A stretch of 18,676 nucleotides of DNA from an uncultured Clostridia bacterium (GCA_934167095.1 CAKPKE010000023.1:1-18676), one strand, 5' to 3'; counted from the first letter of the stretch, positions 1 through 6,922 are shown. Made by a program: numbers and translations. Notes: a model not told the origin generated them from the sequence alone.

Positions 1-44
1 AAATATATAATAGATATGTTGCTTAAAAATAAAAGGAGGAAAAA

Positions 45-2045
45 ATGGAACAAGAAGAAAATGTTTTAGGAAAAGAAAAAATCAGCAAACTAATTATTCG
101 ATTTTCGATACCTTGTATAATATCAATGCTTGTAAATGCATTATATAATATAGTTGACCAAATATTTATTGGTCAAGGCGTAGGATATCTAGGTAATGGT
201 GCTACAAATGTAGTGTTCCCATTGGTAATGATAGGACTTGCTTTTTCACTAATGTTTGGAGATGGAGCTTCAGCATATTTAAGTTTAAAATTAGGAGAAA
301 AAAAGAAAAAAGAGGCAGAAGTTGGAATAGGTAATGGAATTTTACTTTCAACTATTGTATCTTTAATTTTTACTGCAATTACACTTATATTTTTACCTCA
401 ACTATTAAAAATCTTTGGTTGCACAAGCAATTTAGAAGAATTTGCAATGGCTTATGGTAAAATTATTGCAATAGGATTTCCTTTCTCAATGATAGGAACA
501 ACCCTAAACTCAATTATAAGAGCAGATGGTAGTCCTAAATATGCAATGATAAGTATGGTTACAGGTGCAGTATTAAATACAATATTAGATCCAATATTCA
601 TATTTGTATTTCACAAAGGTGTTGAGGGTGCAGCTGTTGCAACAGTAATCAGCCAAATTCTTACATTTGTGCTAAATATAGCATATTTAAAAAGATTTAA
701 AACTATAAAATTATCAAAAGATTGCTTTAAATTAAAAGCATCAGTTGGTAAGAAAGTATCAGCTTTAGGAATAAGCAGTTTTATTACTCAAATGAGTATT
801 GTATGTGTTATGACAGCTGAAAATAATCTACTTGGAAAATATGGTGCTGACAGTAAGTTTGGCTCAGAAATACCAATTACGGTTCTTGGAATTGTAATGA
901 AGATTAATCAAATTTTAAATAGTATAATAATAGGAATCGCAGCAGGAAGCCAACCAATATTAGGCTACAACTACGGAGCTAAAAAGTATGATAGAGTAAA
1001 GCAAACACTAAAAATCGTTTTAGGTTCAAGTGTTGTAATAAGTACAATTGCTTTAATTTTATTCCAAACAATACCAGATAAATTAATATTAATATTTGGT
1101 AGTGGTGATGCAAACTACATGGAATTTGCATGCTTAGCATTTAGAACATATCTATTACTTTGCATATTTAATGGAGTTCAAATACCTTCAGGAATCTTCT
1201 TCCAAGCAATTGGAAAAAGTACAAAAAGTGCAATATTGTCATTGTCAAGACAAATAGTAATATTAATTCCTGCAATGATTATATTAAGTAAAATATTTGG
1301 AGTTATGGGTGTTTTAATTGCTGGCCCAGTAGCTGACGGTATTGCATTTGTACTAGCAGCATTTTTCTTAATAAAAGAAGTTAAATGCCTAAAATTGACA
1401 GACGGAGTTAAGAATGCAAAGGTAGAAACACCTCAATTACCAAGTAAATCTGATGAACACATAGTAATAACAATTGCAAGAGAATATGGTTCTGGTGGAA
1501 GATATATTGGAAAGTTAATTGCAGAAAAGCTTGGAATTAAGCTTTATGACAAAAACTTTATAGAAGAAATGGCTGATGAAACAGGTCTATCTGCAGAATA
1601 CATAAAAGAAAATGAACAAAAAAGAAATGTATTAGATGTGTTTAATAATGGATATTATTCAGGGCTAAGCAATGCAGACGAATTATTTATTAAAGAGTCT
1701 GAATTTATTCAAGATGTTGCAAGCAAGGAATCTTGTATAATAGTTGGAAGATGTGCTGACTTTATATTAAAAGATCATAAAAATGTTCTAAAAATATTTA
1801 TCAGTAGTAGCATGGAAGATAAAATCAAAAGAGCAACTGAATTTTATCACATGGACAAAGAAAATGCTGAAAAAGAAATCAATAGAATAAACAAACTAAG
1901 AGAAAATCACTATGAGTATTATACTGAAAAGGAATGGAAAAATCCTTCAAATTACGATATCTGCATAAACAGTGATTCAGTTGGAATTGACAATTCGGTC
2001 GATTTAATTTGCAATATAGTAAATAAAGTAAAAAGTTTTAAATAG
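45..2045 (+). CDS. MATE-family efflux transporter fused to a C-terminal cytidylate-kinase-like domain
   Basis: The 666-residue product has two parts. Residues about 1-448 are a MATE (multidrug and toxin extrusion) transporter with repeated hydrophobic segments and typical motifs (IVDQIFIG near 37-43, a DP at 182-183 and GSQPILGYNYGAKK near 301-314). MATE proteins export drugs or metabolites through the membrane using Na+ or H+ gradients. After a short polar linker (450-470), residues 472-666 match the cytidylate-kinase-like family (Cytidylate_kin_2). Its signature IAREYGSGGRYIGKLIAEKL (477-496) replaces a classical Walker A, and VGRCAD lies at 567-572. No frameshift is needed: the frame is open throughout. 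The start at 45 has AAAGGAGGA at 32-40. A terminator follows directly. MATE alone is about 450 residues, so the extra 200 residues are a true fusion. The substrate and the role of the kinase-like domain are unknown. Confidence 0.93.
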   Translation: MEQEENVLGKEKISKLIIRFSIPCIISMLVNALYNIVDQIFIGQGVGYLGNGATNVVFPLVMIGLAFSLMFGDGASAYLSLKLGEKKKKEAEVGIGNGILLSTIVSLIFTAITLIFLPQLLKIFGCTSNLEEFAMAYGKIIAIGFPFSMIGTTLNSIIRADGSPKYAMISMVTGAVLNTILDPIFIFVFHKGVEGAAVATVISQILTFVLNIAYLKRFKTIKLSKDCFKLKASVGKKVSALGISSFITQMSIVCVMTAENNLLGKYGADSKFGSEIPITVLGIVMKINQILNSIIIGIAAGSQPILGYNYGAKKYDRVKQTLKIVLGSSVVISTIALILFQTIPDKLILIFGSGDANYMEFACLAFRTYLLLCIFNGVQIPSGIFFQAIGKSTKSAILSLSRQIVILIPAMIILSKIFGVMGVLIAGPVADGIAFVLAAFFLIKEVKCLKLTDGVKNAKVETPQLPSKSDEHIVITIAREYGSGGRYIGKLIAEKLGIKLYDKNFIEEMADETGLSAEYIKENEQKRNVLDVFNNGYYSGLSNADELFIKESEFIQDVASKESCIIVGRCADFILKDHKNVLKIFISSSMEDKIKRATEFYHMDKENAEKEINRINKLRENHYEYYTEKEWKNPSNYDICINSDSVGIDNSVDLICNIVNKVKSFK

Positions 2046-2053
2046 GGTAGGAG

Positions 2054-2078
2054 AGCACTTCAAAATGAAGTGCTTTTT
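2054..2078 (+). terminator. Rho-independent terminator of the MATE-kinase gene
   Basis: A perfect 9-bp stem (AGCACTTCA / TGAAGTGCT) with an AAA loop is followed by a run of five T. It starts 8 bases after the stop codon of the fusion gene. Confidence 0.9.
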
Positions 2079-2081
2079 ATA

Positions 2082-2111
2082 TTGCAATATTTTTAATAAA
2101 TATGATATACT
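2082..2111 (+). promoter_or_regulatory. Sigma-A promoter for the pentapeptide/Nudix unit
   Basis: A -35 TTGCAA (2082-2087) and a -10 TATACT (2106-2111) are separated by 18 bp. TG at 2103-2104 makes an extended -10. It lies just after the upstream terminator and 21 bases before the next start codon. Confidence 0.75.
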
Positions 2112-2132
2112 TTGTTTCGAGAGGAAAGAATA

Positions 2133-2723
2133 ATGCAAAGTTTTTTAGAAATTTTTAATGATAGAGATGAAATTGAAGATATAGAATTACAAGATTGCTA
2201 TGATGAAAACATTGAAATATCTAATGTTTCAATAAATAGAACCACAATTTTAAAAATGACAATGCTAAGTAGCAGACTGGAAAAAGTAATATTTAGTAAT
2301 GTGAAGTTTGAAAATTGCAACTTTTCAAATACGACTTTTGATAATTCAAGTTTTATAAGCTGTAAATTTAATAATTGTAAGCTAACTGGTTGCAATTTTA
2401 TTGAGTGCGTAATATTTGATTGTGAGTTTTCTAGCTCTAACCTTGATTATTCTAATATATCAATGTCAGATTTGAAAAATGTTAAATTTAAGTTTGAAAT
2501 ACTTAGAAATTGTAGCTTTCAGGAAAACAAGACTAAAAATATATCTTTTGGCGAATCTGATTTAACTAGTGCTCAATTTTTTAAAACAAAACTAAAAGAT
2601 GTAGATTTATCTAAATGTCAAATTGAAGGAATTAATATAGATTTAGACGATTTAAAAGGTGCAGTAATTAGTCCAATGCAATCGATTGATTTAATGCATT
2701 TATTAGGCGTAAAAATAAAGTAG
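2133..2723 (+). CDS. Pentapeptide-repeat protein, Qnr/MfpA-like fold
   Basis: The 196-residue protein is almost entirely made of five-residue repeats of the A(D/N)Lxx type. From about residue 52 to 180 there is an F, L or I every fifth position (for example SNVKF, ENCNF, SNTTF, DNSSF, ISCKF, NNCKL, TGCNF). Such repeats form a right-handed quadrilateral beta-helix. The tail (LKGAVISPMQSIDLMHLLGV) resembles the C-terminal end of Qnr-like proteins of Firmicutes, which protect DNA gyrase by mimicking DNA. That role is only inferred here, because many pentapeptide proteins have no known function. The ATG at 2133 is chosen because GAGGAAAG lies at 2121-2128; a TTG at 2112 in the same frame lies upstream of this ribosome binding site. 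The stop is 15 bases before the Nudix gene, so the two are probably co-transcribed. Confidence 0.9.
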   Translation: MQSFLEIFNDRDEIEDIELQDCYDENIEISNVSINRTTILKMTMLSSRLEKVIFSNVKFENCNFSNTTFDNSSFISCKFNNCKLTGCNFIECVIFDCEFSSSNLDYSNISMSDLKNVKFKFEILRNCSFQENKTKNISFGESDLTSAQFFKTKLKDVDLSKCQIEGINIDLDDLKGAVISPMQSIDLMHLLGVKIK

Positions 2724-2738
2724 ATAAAGGAGTTTTAT

Positions 2739-3353
2739 ATGGAGAAATGGCTAAAGTGGGCAATTGAAATTCAAAGTTTAGCACAAGCTGGACTTGCTTA
2801 TACAACTAATGTTTATGATATTGAAAGATATAACAGGCTTAGAGAAATTTCTGCTGAAATATTAGCTGAAAAAACTAATATTTCACAAGAAAAAGTATAT
2901 GATTTGTTTTGCAATGAAACAGGCTACCAAACGCCTAAAATTGATACAAGAGCTGCAATTTTTAAAGAAAATAAAATATTACTAGTTCACGAAAGTAATG
3001 GTACATGGTCGCTTCCAGGTGGCTGGTGCGATGTTTTAGAATCTATAAAATCAAATACAATTAAAGAAGTAAAAGAAGAAACAGGATTAAATGTTGAGGC
3101 TGTGAAATTAATATCTGTGCAAGATAGAAACAAGCACAACAAGCCAATTTATGCTTATGGAATATGTAAAACTTTTATGCTTTGCAAAATTATTGATGGC
3201 AGTTTTGAAGAAAATATTGAAACAACTGAAACTAAATATTTTTCATTAGATGAAATACCTTCAAATTTAGCAGAAGAAAAGACTACCAAAGAACAAATCG
3301 AAATGTGTTTTAAGGCATATAATTCAAGAGATTGGCAAGTAGAGTACGATTAG
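2739..3353 (+). CDS. Nudix hydrolase with N-terminal Nudix_N domain
   Basis: The 204-residue protein belongs to the Nudix superfamily, which hydrolyses nucleoside diphosphates linked to another moiety. The Nudix box runs from G95 to L117 with the spacing G-x5-E-x7-(K)E-V-x-EE-x-GL. The usual Arg of the REUxEE segment is Lys109, a conservative change; E110, E113 and E114, which bind metal, are present. Residues about 1-60 form the helical domain seen in the Nudix_N subgroup (PF12535), whose members include ADP-ribose and CDP-choline pyrophosphatases; the true substrate cannot be assigned. AAAGGAG at 2726-2732 precedes the ATG, and the gene follows the pentapeptide gene by 15 bases. No clear terminator follows: a consensus promoter begins 3 bases after the stop. 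Confidence 0.92.
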   Translation: MEKWLKWAIEIQSLAQAGLAYTTNVYDIERYNRLREISAEILAEKTNISQEKVYDLFCNETGYQTPKIDTRAAIFKENKILLVHESNGTWSLPGGWCDVLESIKSNTIKEVKEETGLNVEAVKLISVQDRNKHNKPIYAYGICKTFMLCKIIDGSFEENIETTETKYFSLDEIPSNLAEEKTTKEQIEMCFKAYNSRDWQVEYD

Positions 3354-3356
3354 ATA

Positions 3357-3385
3357 TTGACAATATAAGAAAATGAATATATAAT
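3357..3385 (+). promoter_or_regulatory. Perfect consensus sigma-A promoter of small cassette 1
   Basis: TTGACA (3357-3362), exactly 17 bp, then TATAAT (3380-3385): both hexamers match consensus fully. It starts 3 bases after the Nudix stop codon. The 5' untranslated region that follows contains a small hairpin (GCGGA 3408-3412 with TCCGC 3425-3429). Confidence 0.85.
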
Positions 3386-3451
3386 AATGTTGTTCGAAAA
3401 TAAACTCGCGGAAAACAATGAAAATCCGCAAAACAAAATGGAGGATAAATT

Positions 3452-3571
3452 ATGGTTATTTAGTTGCGTGAACCAAGTCCAGAAGAAGCTGCATGGTTGG
3501 ATGAGCAGGAACGTGAAAGAGCTGCGAGTGAGGCAACCATGATTAAGGCATGGATCGAAGAGCAAGATTAA
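3452..3571 (+). pseudogene. Small ORF of cassette 1 with an in-frame amber codon (39-codon reading frame)
   Basis: A GGAGG (3440-3444) stands 7 bases before ATG 3452. The frame reads M-V-I, then TAG at 3461-3463, then continues without a stop for 35 codons (TTG at 3464 to TAA at 3569-3571). The downstream part reads LREPSPEEAAWLDEQE... and ends in WIEEQD; it is acidic, likely helical, and uses G/C-ending codons unlike the AT-rich flanks. Options are: a nonsense mutation in a 39-residue small protein; translation from TTG 3464 (20 bases from the Shine-Dalgarno, too far to be efficient); or an indel joining it to another open frame (from ATG 3387) that runs in from upstream. I do not recognise the family. 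TAG serves as an ordinary stop in neighbouring genes, so recoding is unlikely. Confidence 0.45.
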
Positions 3572-3590
3572 TTATAAATATCCTAGCAAC

Positions 3591-3626
3591 AAGAGGAGGT
3601 GGTTTTACCACCTTCTTTTGTTTTTC
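3591..3626 (+). terminator. Rho-independent terminator of cassette 1
   Basis: A 13-bp stem with a TTT loop (AAGAGGAGGTGGT pairing with ACCACCTTCTTTT, two G-U pairs) is followed by GTTTTTC. It is homologous to the hairpin at 4134-4171, with two compensatory base-pair changes. Confidence 0.85.
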
Positions 3627-3662
3627 AAGTAGCTTATAGAAAAATATATAGTGAACATAAAA

Positions 3663-3691
3663 TTGACAATTTTAAATTAAAATGGTATACT
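3663..3691 (+). promoter_or_regulatory. Strong extended -10 promoter of small cassette 2
   Basis: TTGACA (3663-3668), 17 bp, TATACT (3686-3691), with TG at 3683-3684 giving an extended -10 (TGGTATACT). Confidence 0.85.
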
Positions 3692-3757
3692 GAATTCAAA
3701 GATCGCTTTAATGCGATAAAATATATTAGCTGGCTATTGCCAGGAAAGGAACTAAAG

Positions 3758-4051
3758 ATGAAAATTGAACTGCGTTGCAATACCGAAGAGTATGATTACG
3801 ACATCGAAAAGGTTTGGGGATCTTTGTGCGGAGGCTGCCAAGGAGTCACTTTTCAATGCCTTGACTGCCCTATGTCCGAAACCGGCGAATACTGGCTCTG
3901 CAACAAGGAAGGAAAAAAGCTTGACAGTTGGTGGCCTATAGATGTTCATGACAGAGCAAGCCTTTTGAGATTCCTGCAGCCATCTTGCTTCGGCAAGGAC
4001 GAAAAGAGGGATGTCGTGATTGTAAAGGTCCCTGAGGAGCTCTTTCGCTAA
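3758..4051 (+). CDS. 97-residue Cys-rich protein of unknown family with a CxxC-x6-CxxC motif
   Basis: I do not recognise this family. The 97-residue product begins MKIELRCNTEEYDYDIEKVW. It has four cysteines arranged as C24-x2-C27-x6-C34-x2-C37, a spacing typical of small zinc-binding knuckles, plus C7, C48 and C77. The middle has aromatic stretches (EYWLC, SWWPIDVHD). There is no signal peptide or membrane segment, so it is probably cytoplasmic. The ATG at 3758 has AAAGGA at 3745-3750. The frame is open further upstream to about 3599, but that part overlaps the promoter (3663-3691) and the preceding terminator, so it is not coding. Base composition is about half G+C by eye, against roughly 30% in neighbouring genes, and GC-ending codons are common: a sign of horizontal transfer. 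It sits alone between its own promoter and its own terminator. Confidence 0.75.
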   Translation: MKIELRCNTEEYDYDIEKVWGSLCGGCQGVTFQCLDCPMSETGEYWLCNKEGKKLDSWWPIDVHDRASLLRFLQPSCFGKDEKRDVVIVKVPEELFR

Positions 4052-4133
4052 ATGAGGAGATGCTCAACTACAGAAAAAACAGCGCAAATCAGAGAGTGGA
4101 AATCGTGGCAAACATGAAAGTGCTGCCGCGGCA

Positions 4134-4171
4134 AAGAGGAGACGGCGTTACCGTCTTCTTTTTGTTTTTTC
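4134..4171 (+). terminator. Rho-independent terminator of cassette 2
   Basis: The stem AAGAGGAGACGG pairs with CCGTCTTCTTTT (12 bp, two G-U pairs) around the loop CGTTA. It is followed by TGTTTTTTC. The flanks match the terminator at 3591-3626 closely. Confidence 0.88.
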
Positions 4172-4173
4172 TA

Positions 4174-4202
4174 TTGTTAAAAAATATTTTTTATAGTATA
4201 AT
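4174..4202 (+). promoter_or_regulatory. malQ promoter
   Basis: TTGTTA (4174-4179), 17 bp, TATAAT (4197-4202). It starts 3 bases after the preceding terminator and 39 bases before the malQ start codon. The interval 4052-4133 before the terminator holds only very short open frames (for example one of 21 codons from 4052) that I do not support as genes. Confidence 0.75.
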
Positions 4203-4240
4203 TGCTTTGATATAAAAATATTGAAAGGAACAGAAGAAAA

Positions 4241-5560
4241 ATGAAAGAAAAAGGTGTACTTCTTCCAATATTTTCACTTCCGAGCAAATATGGAATTGGT
4301 GATTTTGGGTATGAAGCTTATGAATTTATAGACATATTAAGCAAAAATAATATAAAATATTGGGAAGTTTTGCCGATAAATGAATGCAATAATCATCCAT
4401 ATTCGCCTGTAAGTTATTATGCTTTAGAAGAAGATTTTATTTCGCTTGATAAACTATTTGAACAAGGACTAATAAAAGAACCTGAAACTCGTCCAAATCA
4501 AGACAGAGCAATATATGATGATTTTAAAGAAAAGTATTATAAAGAAGCATTTAATAATTTCAAAGTAAATAATAAATTTAGAAATTTTATAAAAATAGAT
4601 GAAATAAATAAGTATGCAGAATTTGCGCATATAAAAAAAGGCGAAAGTAAAGAATATTATTTGTTTTTACAGTATATTTTGTACACTCAATGGATGGAAT
4701 TAAAAAAATATGCAAACCTTAAAAATGTTCAAATTATTGGAGATATGCCAGTATATCCTGTTTTTGATTCAGTCGAAACGCAGTATTATCCTGAATATTT
4801 TGAAATGAAAGACGGAAAATTTACCTTTGAAGCTGGAACTCCACCAGATTATTTCAATCAAGATGGACAAAAATGGAATAGTCCAGTATATAATATTGAA
4901 AATATTAAAAAGGATAAATATAAATATTTAACAAAAAGATTTAAATATCAGCTTAAATTATTCGATAAGCTAAGAGTTGATTATTTCAGAGGATATGATT
5001 CATTTTTTAAAATCCCAATTGGTAAAACTGGAAAGGATGGAGAATATGCTGATGGAGTAAGCTTTGGCTTTTTTGATGAACTTTTTAAAGACAAAAAAGT
5101 AAAACCAGAAGAATTAATAGTTGAAGATTTAGGTGAAATTAGAGAAGAAACCATTGCACTTCGCAAAAAATACGGATTCACAAGACAAAAAATATTGCAA
5201 TTTTCCATCGATTTGGATAATTTATATGATAAAGATAATGAAGATGAGAATGTTTTAGTTTTTCCAGGAAATCACGATTGCAACACAATTTATGGTTGGT
5301 ATAAAACATTAAGTGATGAACATAAATGGAAATTAAAAGAATTCTTGAAGAAAAATGAATGTTATGAAATAAATATAAATATTGGAATTATGCAATATTT
5401 ATCAAAATGTAAAGCAAAAATGCCAATTATTATGGTTCAAGATATACTAGGGCTAGATGAAAATTCAAGAATAAATATTCCAGGAACTGAAAGTGATAAA
5501 AATTGGTCATGGAAGCTAATTGACTTTAAAGAATTTGAAGAAAGAATTAAAGATTATTAA
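4241..5560 (+). CDS. malQ: 4-alpha-glucanotransferase (amylomaltase, GH77)
   Basis: MalQ transfers alpha-1,4-glucan segments between maltodextrins in the cytoplasm. The N-terminus (GVLLPIFSLPSKYGIGDFG, 5-23) is the standard GH77 opening. By family knowledge the nucleophile is Asp247 in RVDYFRGYD, the acid/base is Glu295 in IVEDLG, and the transition-state Asp is Asp346 in GNHDCNT. GTPPDYFNQDGQ lies at 199-210. Two motifs differ from the usual forms: RVDHFRGF is RVDYFRGYD here, and GTHDNDT is GNHDCNT. At 439 residues it is shorter than the usual roughly 500, but no frameshift is visible and the C-terminal NWSWKL is in place. AAAGGA at 4224-4229 precedes the ATG. The gene is monocistronic, with its own promoter and terminator. 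Codon use is AT-rich like the FAS operon, so it appears native between two foreign-looking units. Confidence 0.93.
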   Translation: MKEKGVLLPIFSLPSKYGIGDFGYEAYEFIDILSKNNIKYWEVLPINECNNHPYSPVSYYALEEDFISLDKLFEQGLIKEPETRPNQDRAIYDDFKEKYYKEAFNNFKVNNKFRNFIKIDEINKYAEFAHIKKGESKEYYLFLQYILYTQWMELKKYANLKNVQIIGDMPVYPVFDSVETQYYPEYFEMKDGKFTFEAGTPPDYFNQDGQKWNSPVYNIENIKKDKYKYLTKRFKYQLKLFDKLRVDYFRGYDSFFKIPIGKTGKDGEYADGVSFGFFDELFKDKKVKPEELIVEDLGEIREETIALRKKYGFTRQKILQFSIDLDNLYDKDNEDENVLVFPGNHDCNTIYGWYKTLSDEHKWKLKEFLKKNECYEININIGIMQYLSKCKAKMPIIMVQDILGLDENSRINIPGTESDKNWSWKLIDFKEFEERIKDY

Positions 5561-5568
5561 TATATTAG

Positions 5569-5600
5569 GGCAGTTATACTAAGTGTTAACTGTCTTTTTT
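5569..5600 (+). terminator. malQ terminator
   Basis: GGCAGTTA (5569-5576) pairs with TAACTGTC (5587-5594) with one G-U pair, followed by TTTTTT (5595-5600). The last two T are shared with the -35 box of the next promoter. Confidence 0.8.
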
Positions 5601-5627
5601 GACTAAATAACCATAATATGCTATAAT
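5599..5627 (+). promoter_or_regulatory. Extended -10 promoter of the MFS transporter gene
   Basis: TTGACT (5599-5604), 17 bp, TATAAT (5622-5627), with TG at 5619-5620 (TGCTATAAT). The -35 overlaps the T-run of the malQ terminator. Confidence 0.85.
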
Positions 5628-5672
5628 GATTATGTAACCAAATCGGTAAAAATCAGTAAAGGAGAGATTTTT

Positions 5673-6839
5673 TTGAAAAAGTATTTTGGTTTGGAGGCAT
5701 ACCGTGCCTTATCTTTTGATATGCTGATGTTTTATGCATGTCAGTTGATTTTTTTAACGCAGGTACGGAATGTCGACGCCGGAACTGTGATCCTTATTGA
5801 GTCGATTTTTTGGTATTTGCAGACATTTCTGCAGGTACCCGGAGCGCTTATTGTTGAAAAACTTGGCAATAAACGCAGCACAGTATTAGGTAGCTGTTTA
5901 TGGATAGTGGCCATTCTCATGTACTTAATACCTGGACCGATTGCAATTATATTCGTAGCTGAAGTATTAAGAGCTATTGGTTTGGGTCTTAAGGGAATTG
6001 TTGACATGCCTCTTTTGGCTAGTGCGACGGGCAAAGATTATCCAAAAGTCGAAGGAAATGCAGTTTTTCTATATTTCATTATAGATACTGTGTGCTCTGC
6101 GGCAAGCGGATTCTTGTTTAAAGTAAATGCGTATTTGCCTATGTTGGTTACTCTTGGCATATGCATAACTTCTCTGATTCTAGCATTAAAAGTGAAAGAT
6201 GTTGCACTTCAAGAAACAAAAGTTAAGCAAAAGAATTCGATTAAAGATTTTAAATTAATCTTTAAAAATCGGTTTTCGCTTTCTTTATTCGCATACGCTT
6301 TTTGCATGTGCGGAATCTTGAGCCTACCTGCAACGTTCAACAAAGTCTACATGCAGGATATTGGCATTCCGGTCGAGTGGTTTGGCATTATTTTGGCAAT
6401 TCTTAGTCTGATAAACGGACTGAGTGCTAAGTACAATCAGCAGATTGCAAGCATTTTCAAAGAAAAGACCTTGACTGTTATTTCTCTGTTTACGCTTGTG
6501 GCGTATGGCTTTTTAGGAGTAACATATCTGGTCTTAAAGGGAAGCTTTGCGATATTTGTTTTGATTGTTCCGATCTTCATATTGCAAAATATGTCGAAAC
6601 AGCCTTATCGAATTTTCATGAAGAAAATGATTAATGATAAGGTTGAAAGCAGGCTGGTCCCTAAAACACTGTCTTTGTACTTCCTGATTGAAAGTTTGGG
6701 CCGTGCTGGTTTACTGTTTATATCAGGACTTGTAACGAAAAGCTTTAATATTGGAATTACATACATGGTGATTCTTGGAATCGTTGTCATTCCTGTAGTA
6801 TTGGCAACAAGATTCTTGAATGCTAACATCAAACAGTAA
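5673..6839 (+). CDS. Major facilitator superfamily (MFS) transporter
   Basis: The 388-residue integral membrane protein has about 11-12 hydrophobic segments and a central polar loop (about 175-200), as in MFS transporters. The loop between predicted TM2 and TM3 (EKLGNKRSTVLGS, 62-74) is a degenerate form of the MFS motif A (GxxxDRxGRR). The substrate is not predictable; MFS members of this size often export drugs or small metabolites. Translation starts at TTG 5673, supported by AAAGGAG at 5658-5664 with 8 bases of spacing; no ATG lies near. The coding sequence has visibly more G and C than malQ or the FAS operon, with codons such as GCG, CGT and CTG, which suggests horizontal acquisition. 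It is monocistronic, with its own strong promoter and hairpin terminator. Confidence 0.88.
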   Translation: MKKYFGLEAYRALSFDMLMFYACQLIFLTQVRNVDAGTVILIESIFWYLQTFLQVPGALIVEKLGNKRSTVLGSCLWIVAILMYLIPGPIAIIFVAEVLRAIGLGLKGIVDMPLLASATGKDYPKVEGNAVFLYFIIDTVCSAASGFLFKVNAYLPMLVTLGICITSLILALKVKDVALQETKVKQKNSIKDFKLIFKNRFSLSLFAYAFCMCGILSLPATFNKVYMQDIGIPVEWFGIILAILSLINGLSAKYNQQIASIFKEKTLTVISLFTLVAYGFLGVTYLVLKGSFAIFVLIVPIFILQNMSKQPYRIFMKKMINDKVESRLVPKTLSLYFLIESLGRAGLLFISGLVTKSFNIGITYMVILGIVVIPVVLATRFLNANIKQ

Positions 6840-6852
6840 AGCCTGTACTGTG

Positions 6853-6891
6853 CAACGCCTGGGGACTTTGTAAGCCTCCAGGTGTTGTTTT
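6853..6891 (+). terminator. Terminator of the MFS gene
   Basis: CAACGCCTGG (6853-6862) pairs with CCAGGTGTTG (6878-6887), a 10-bp stem with one G-U pair, followed by TTTT. It starts 13 bases after the stop codon. The T-run is short. Confidence 0.75.
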
Positions 6892-6900
6892 CAGATATAC

Positions 6901-6921
6901 AATAAATATAAATATTGGAAT
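6901..6921 (+). repeat. 21-bp direct repeat of a segment inside malQ (other copy 5368-5388)
   Basis: The 21 bases at 6901-6921 are identical to 5368-5388 within the malQ coding region; both end in ATTGGAAT. The match stops sharply at both ends. The sequence is AT-rich, so chance is possible, but the two copies bracket the MFS gene. Confidence 0.5.
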
Positions 6922-6922
6922 A

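Noticed and set aside
3461..3463. Amber recoding (TAG read as an amino acid) in the small ORF
   Set aside because: Neighbouring intact genes, including the MATE fusion, the pentapeptide and Nudix genes and the FabX-like gene, end in TAG, and no suppressor tRNA or other recoding sign is in the window.
3350..3565. Minus-strand open frame of 71 codons opposite cassette 1
   Set aside because: It opposes promoter, small ORF and ribosome site on the plus strand, has no ribosome site of its own and a low-complexity hydrophobic composition typical of antisense reading of AT-rich DNA.
3599..3757. Long N-terminal extension of the 97-residue protein from 3599
   Set aside because: It would run through the preceding terminator and across the consensus promoter at 3663-3691, and only the ATG at 3758 has a ribosome binding site.
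4066..4220. Open frame of about 50 codons (MLNYRKNSANQ...) after the Cys-rich gene
   Set aside because: It reads through the cassette 2 terminator and the malQ promoter, and its only upstream purine run is too close to the ATG.
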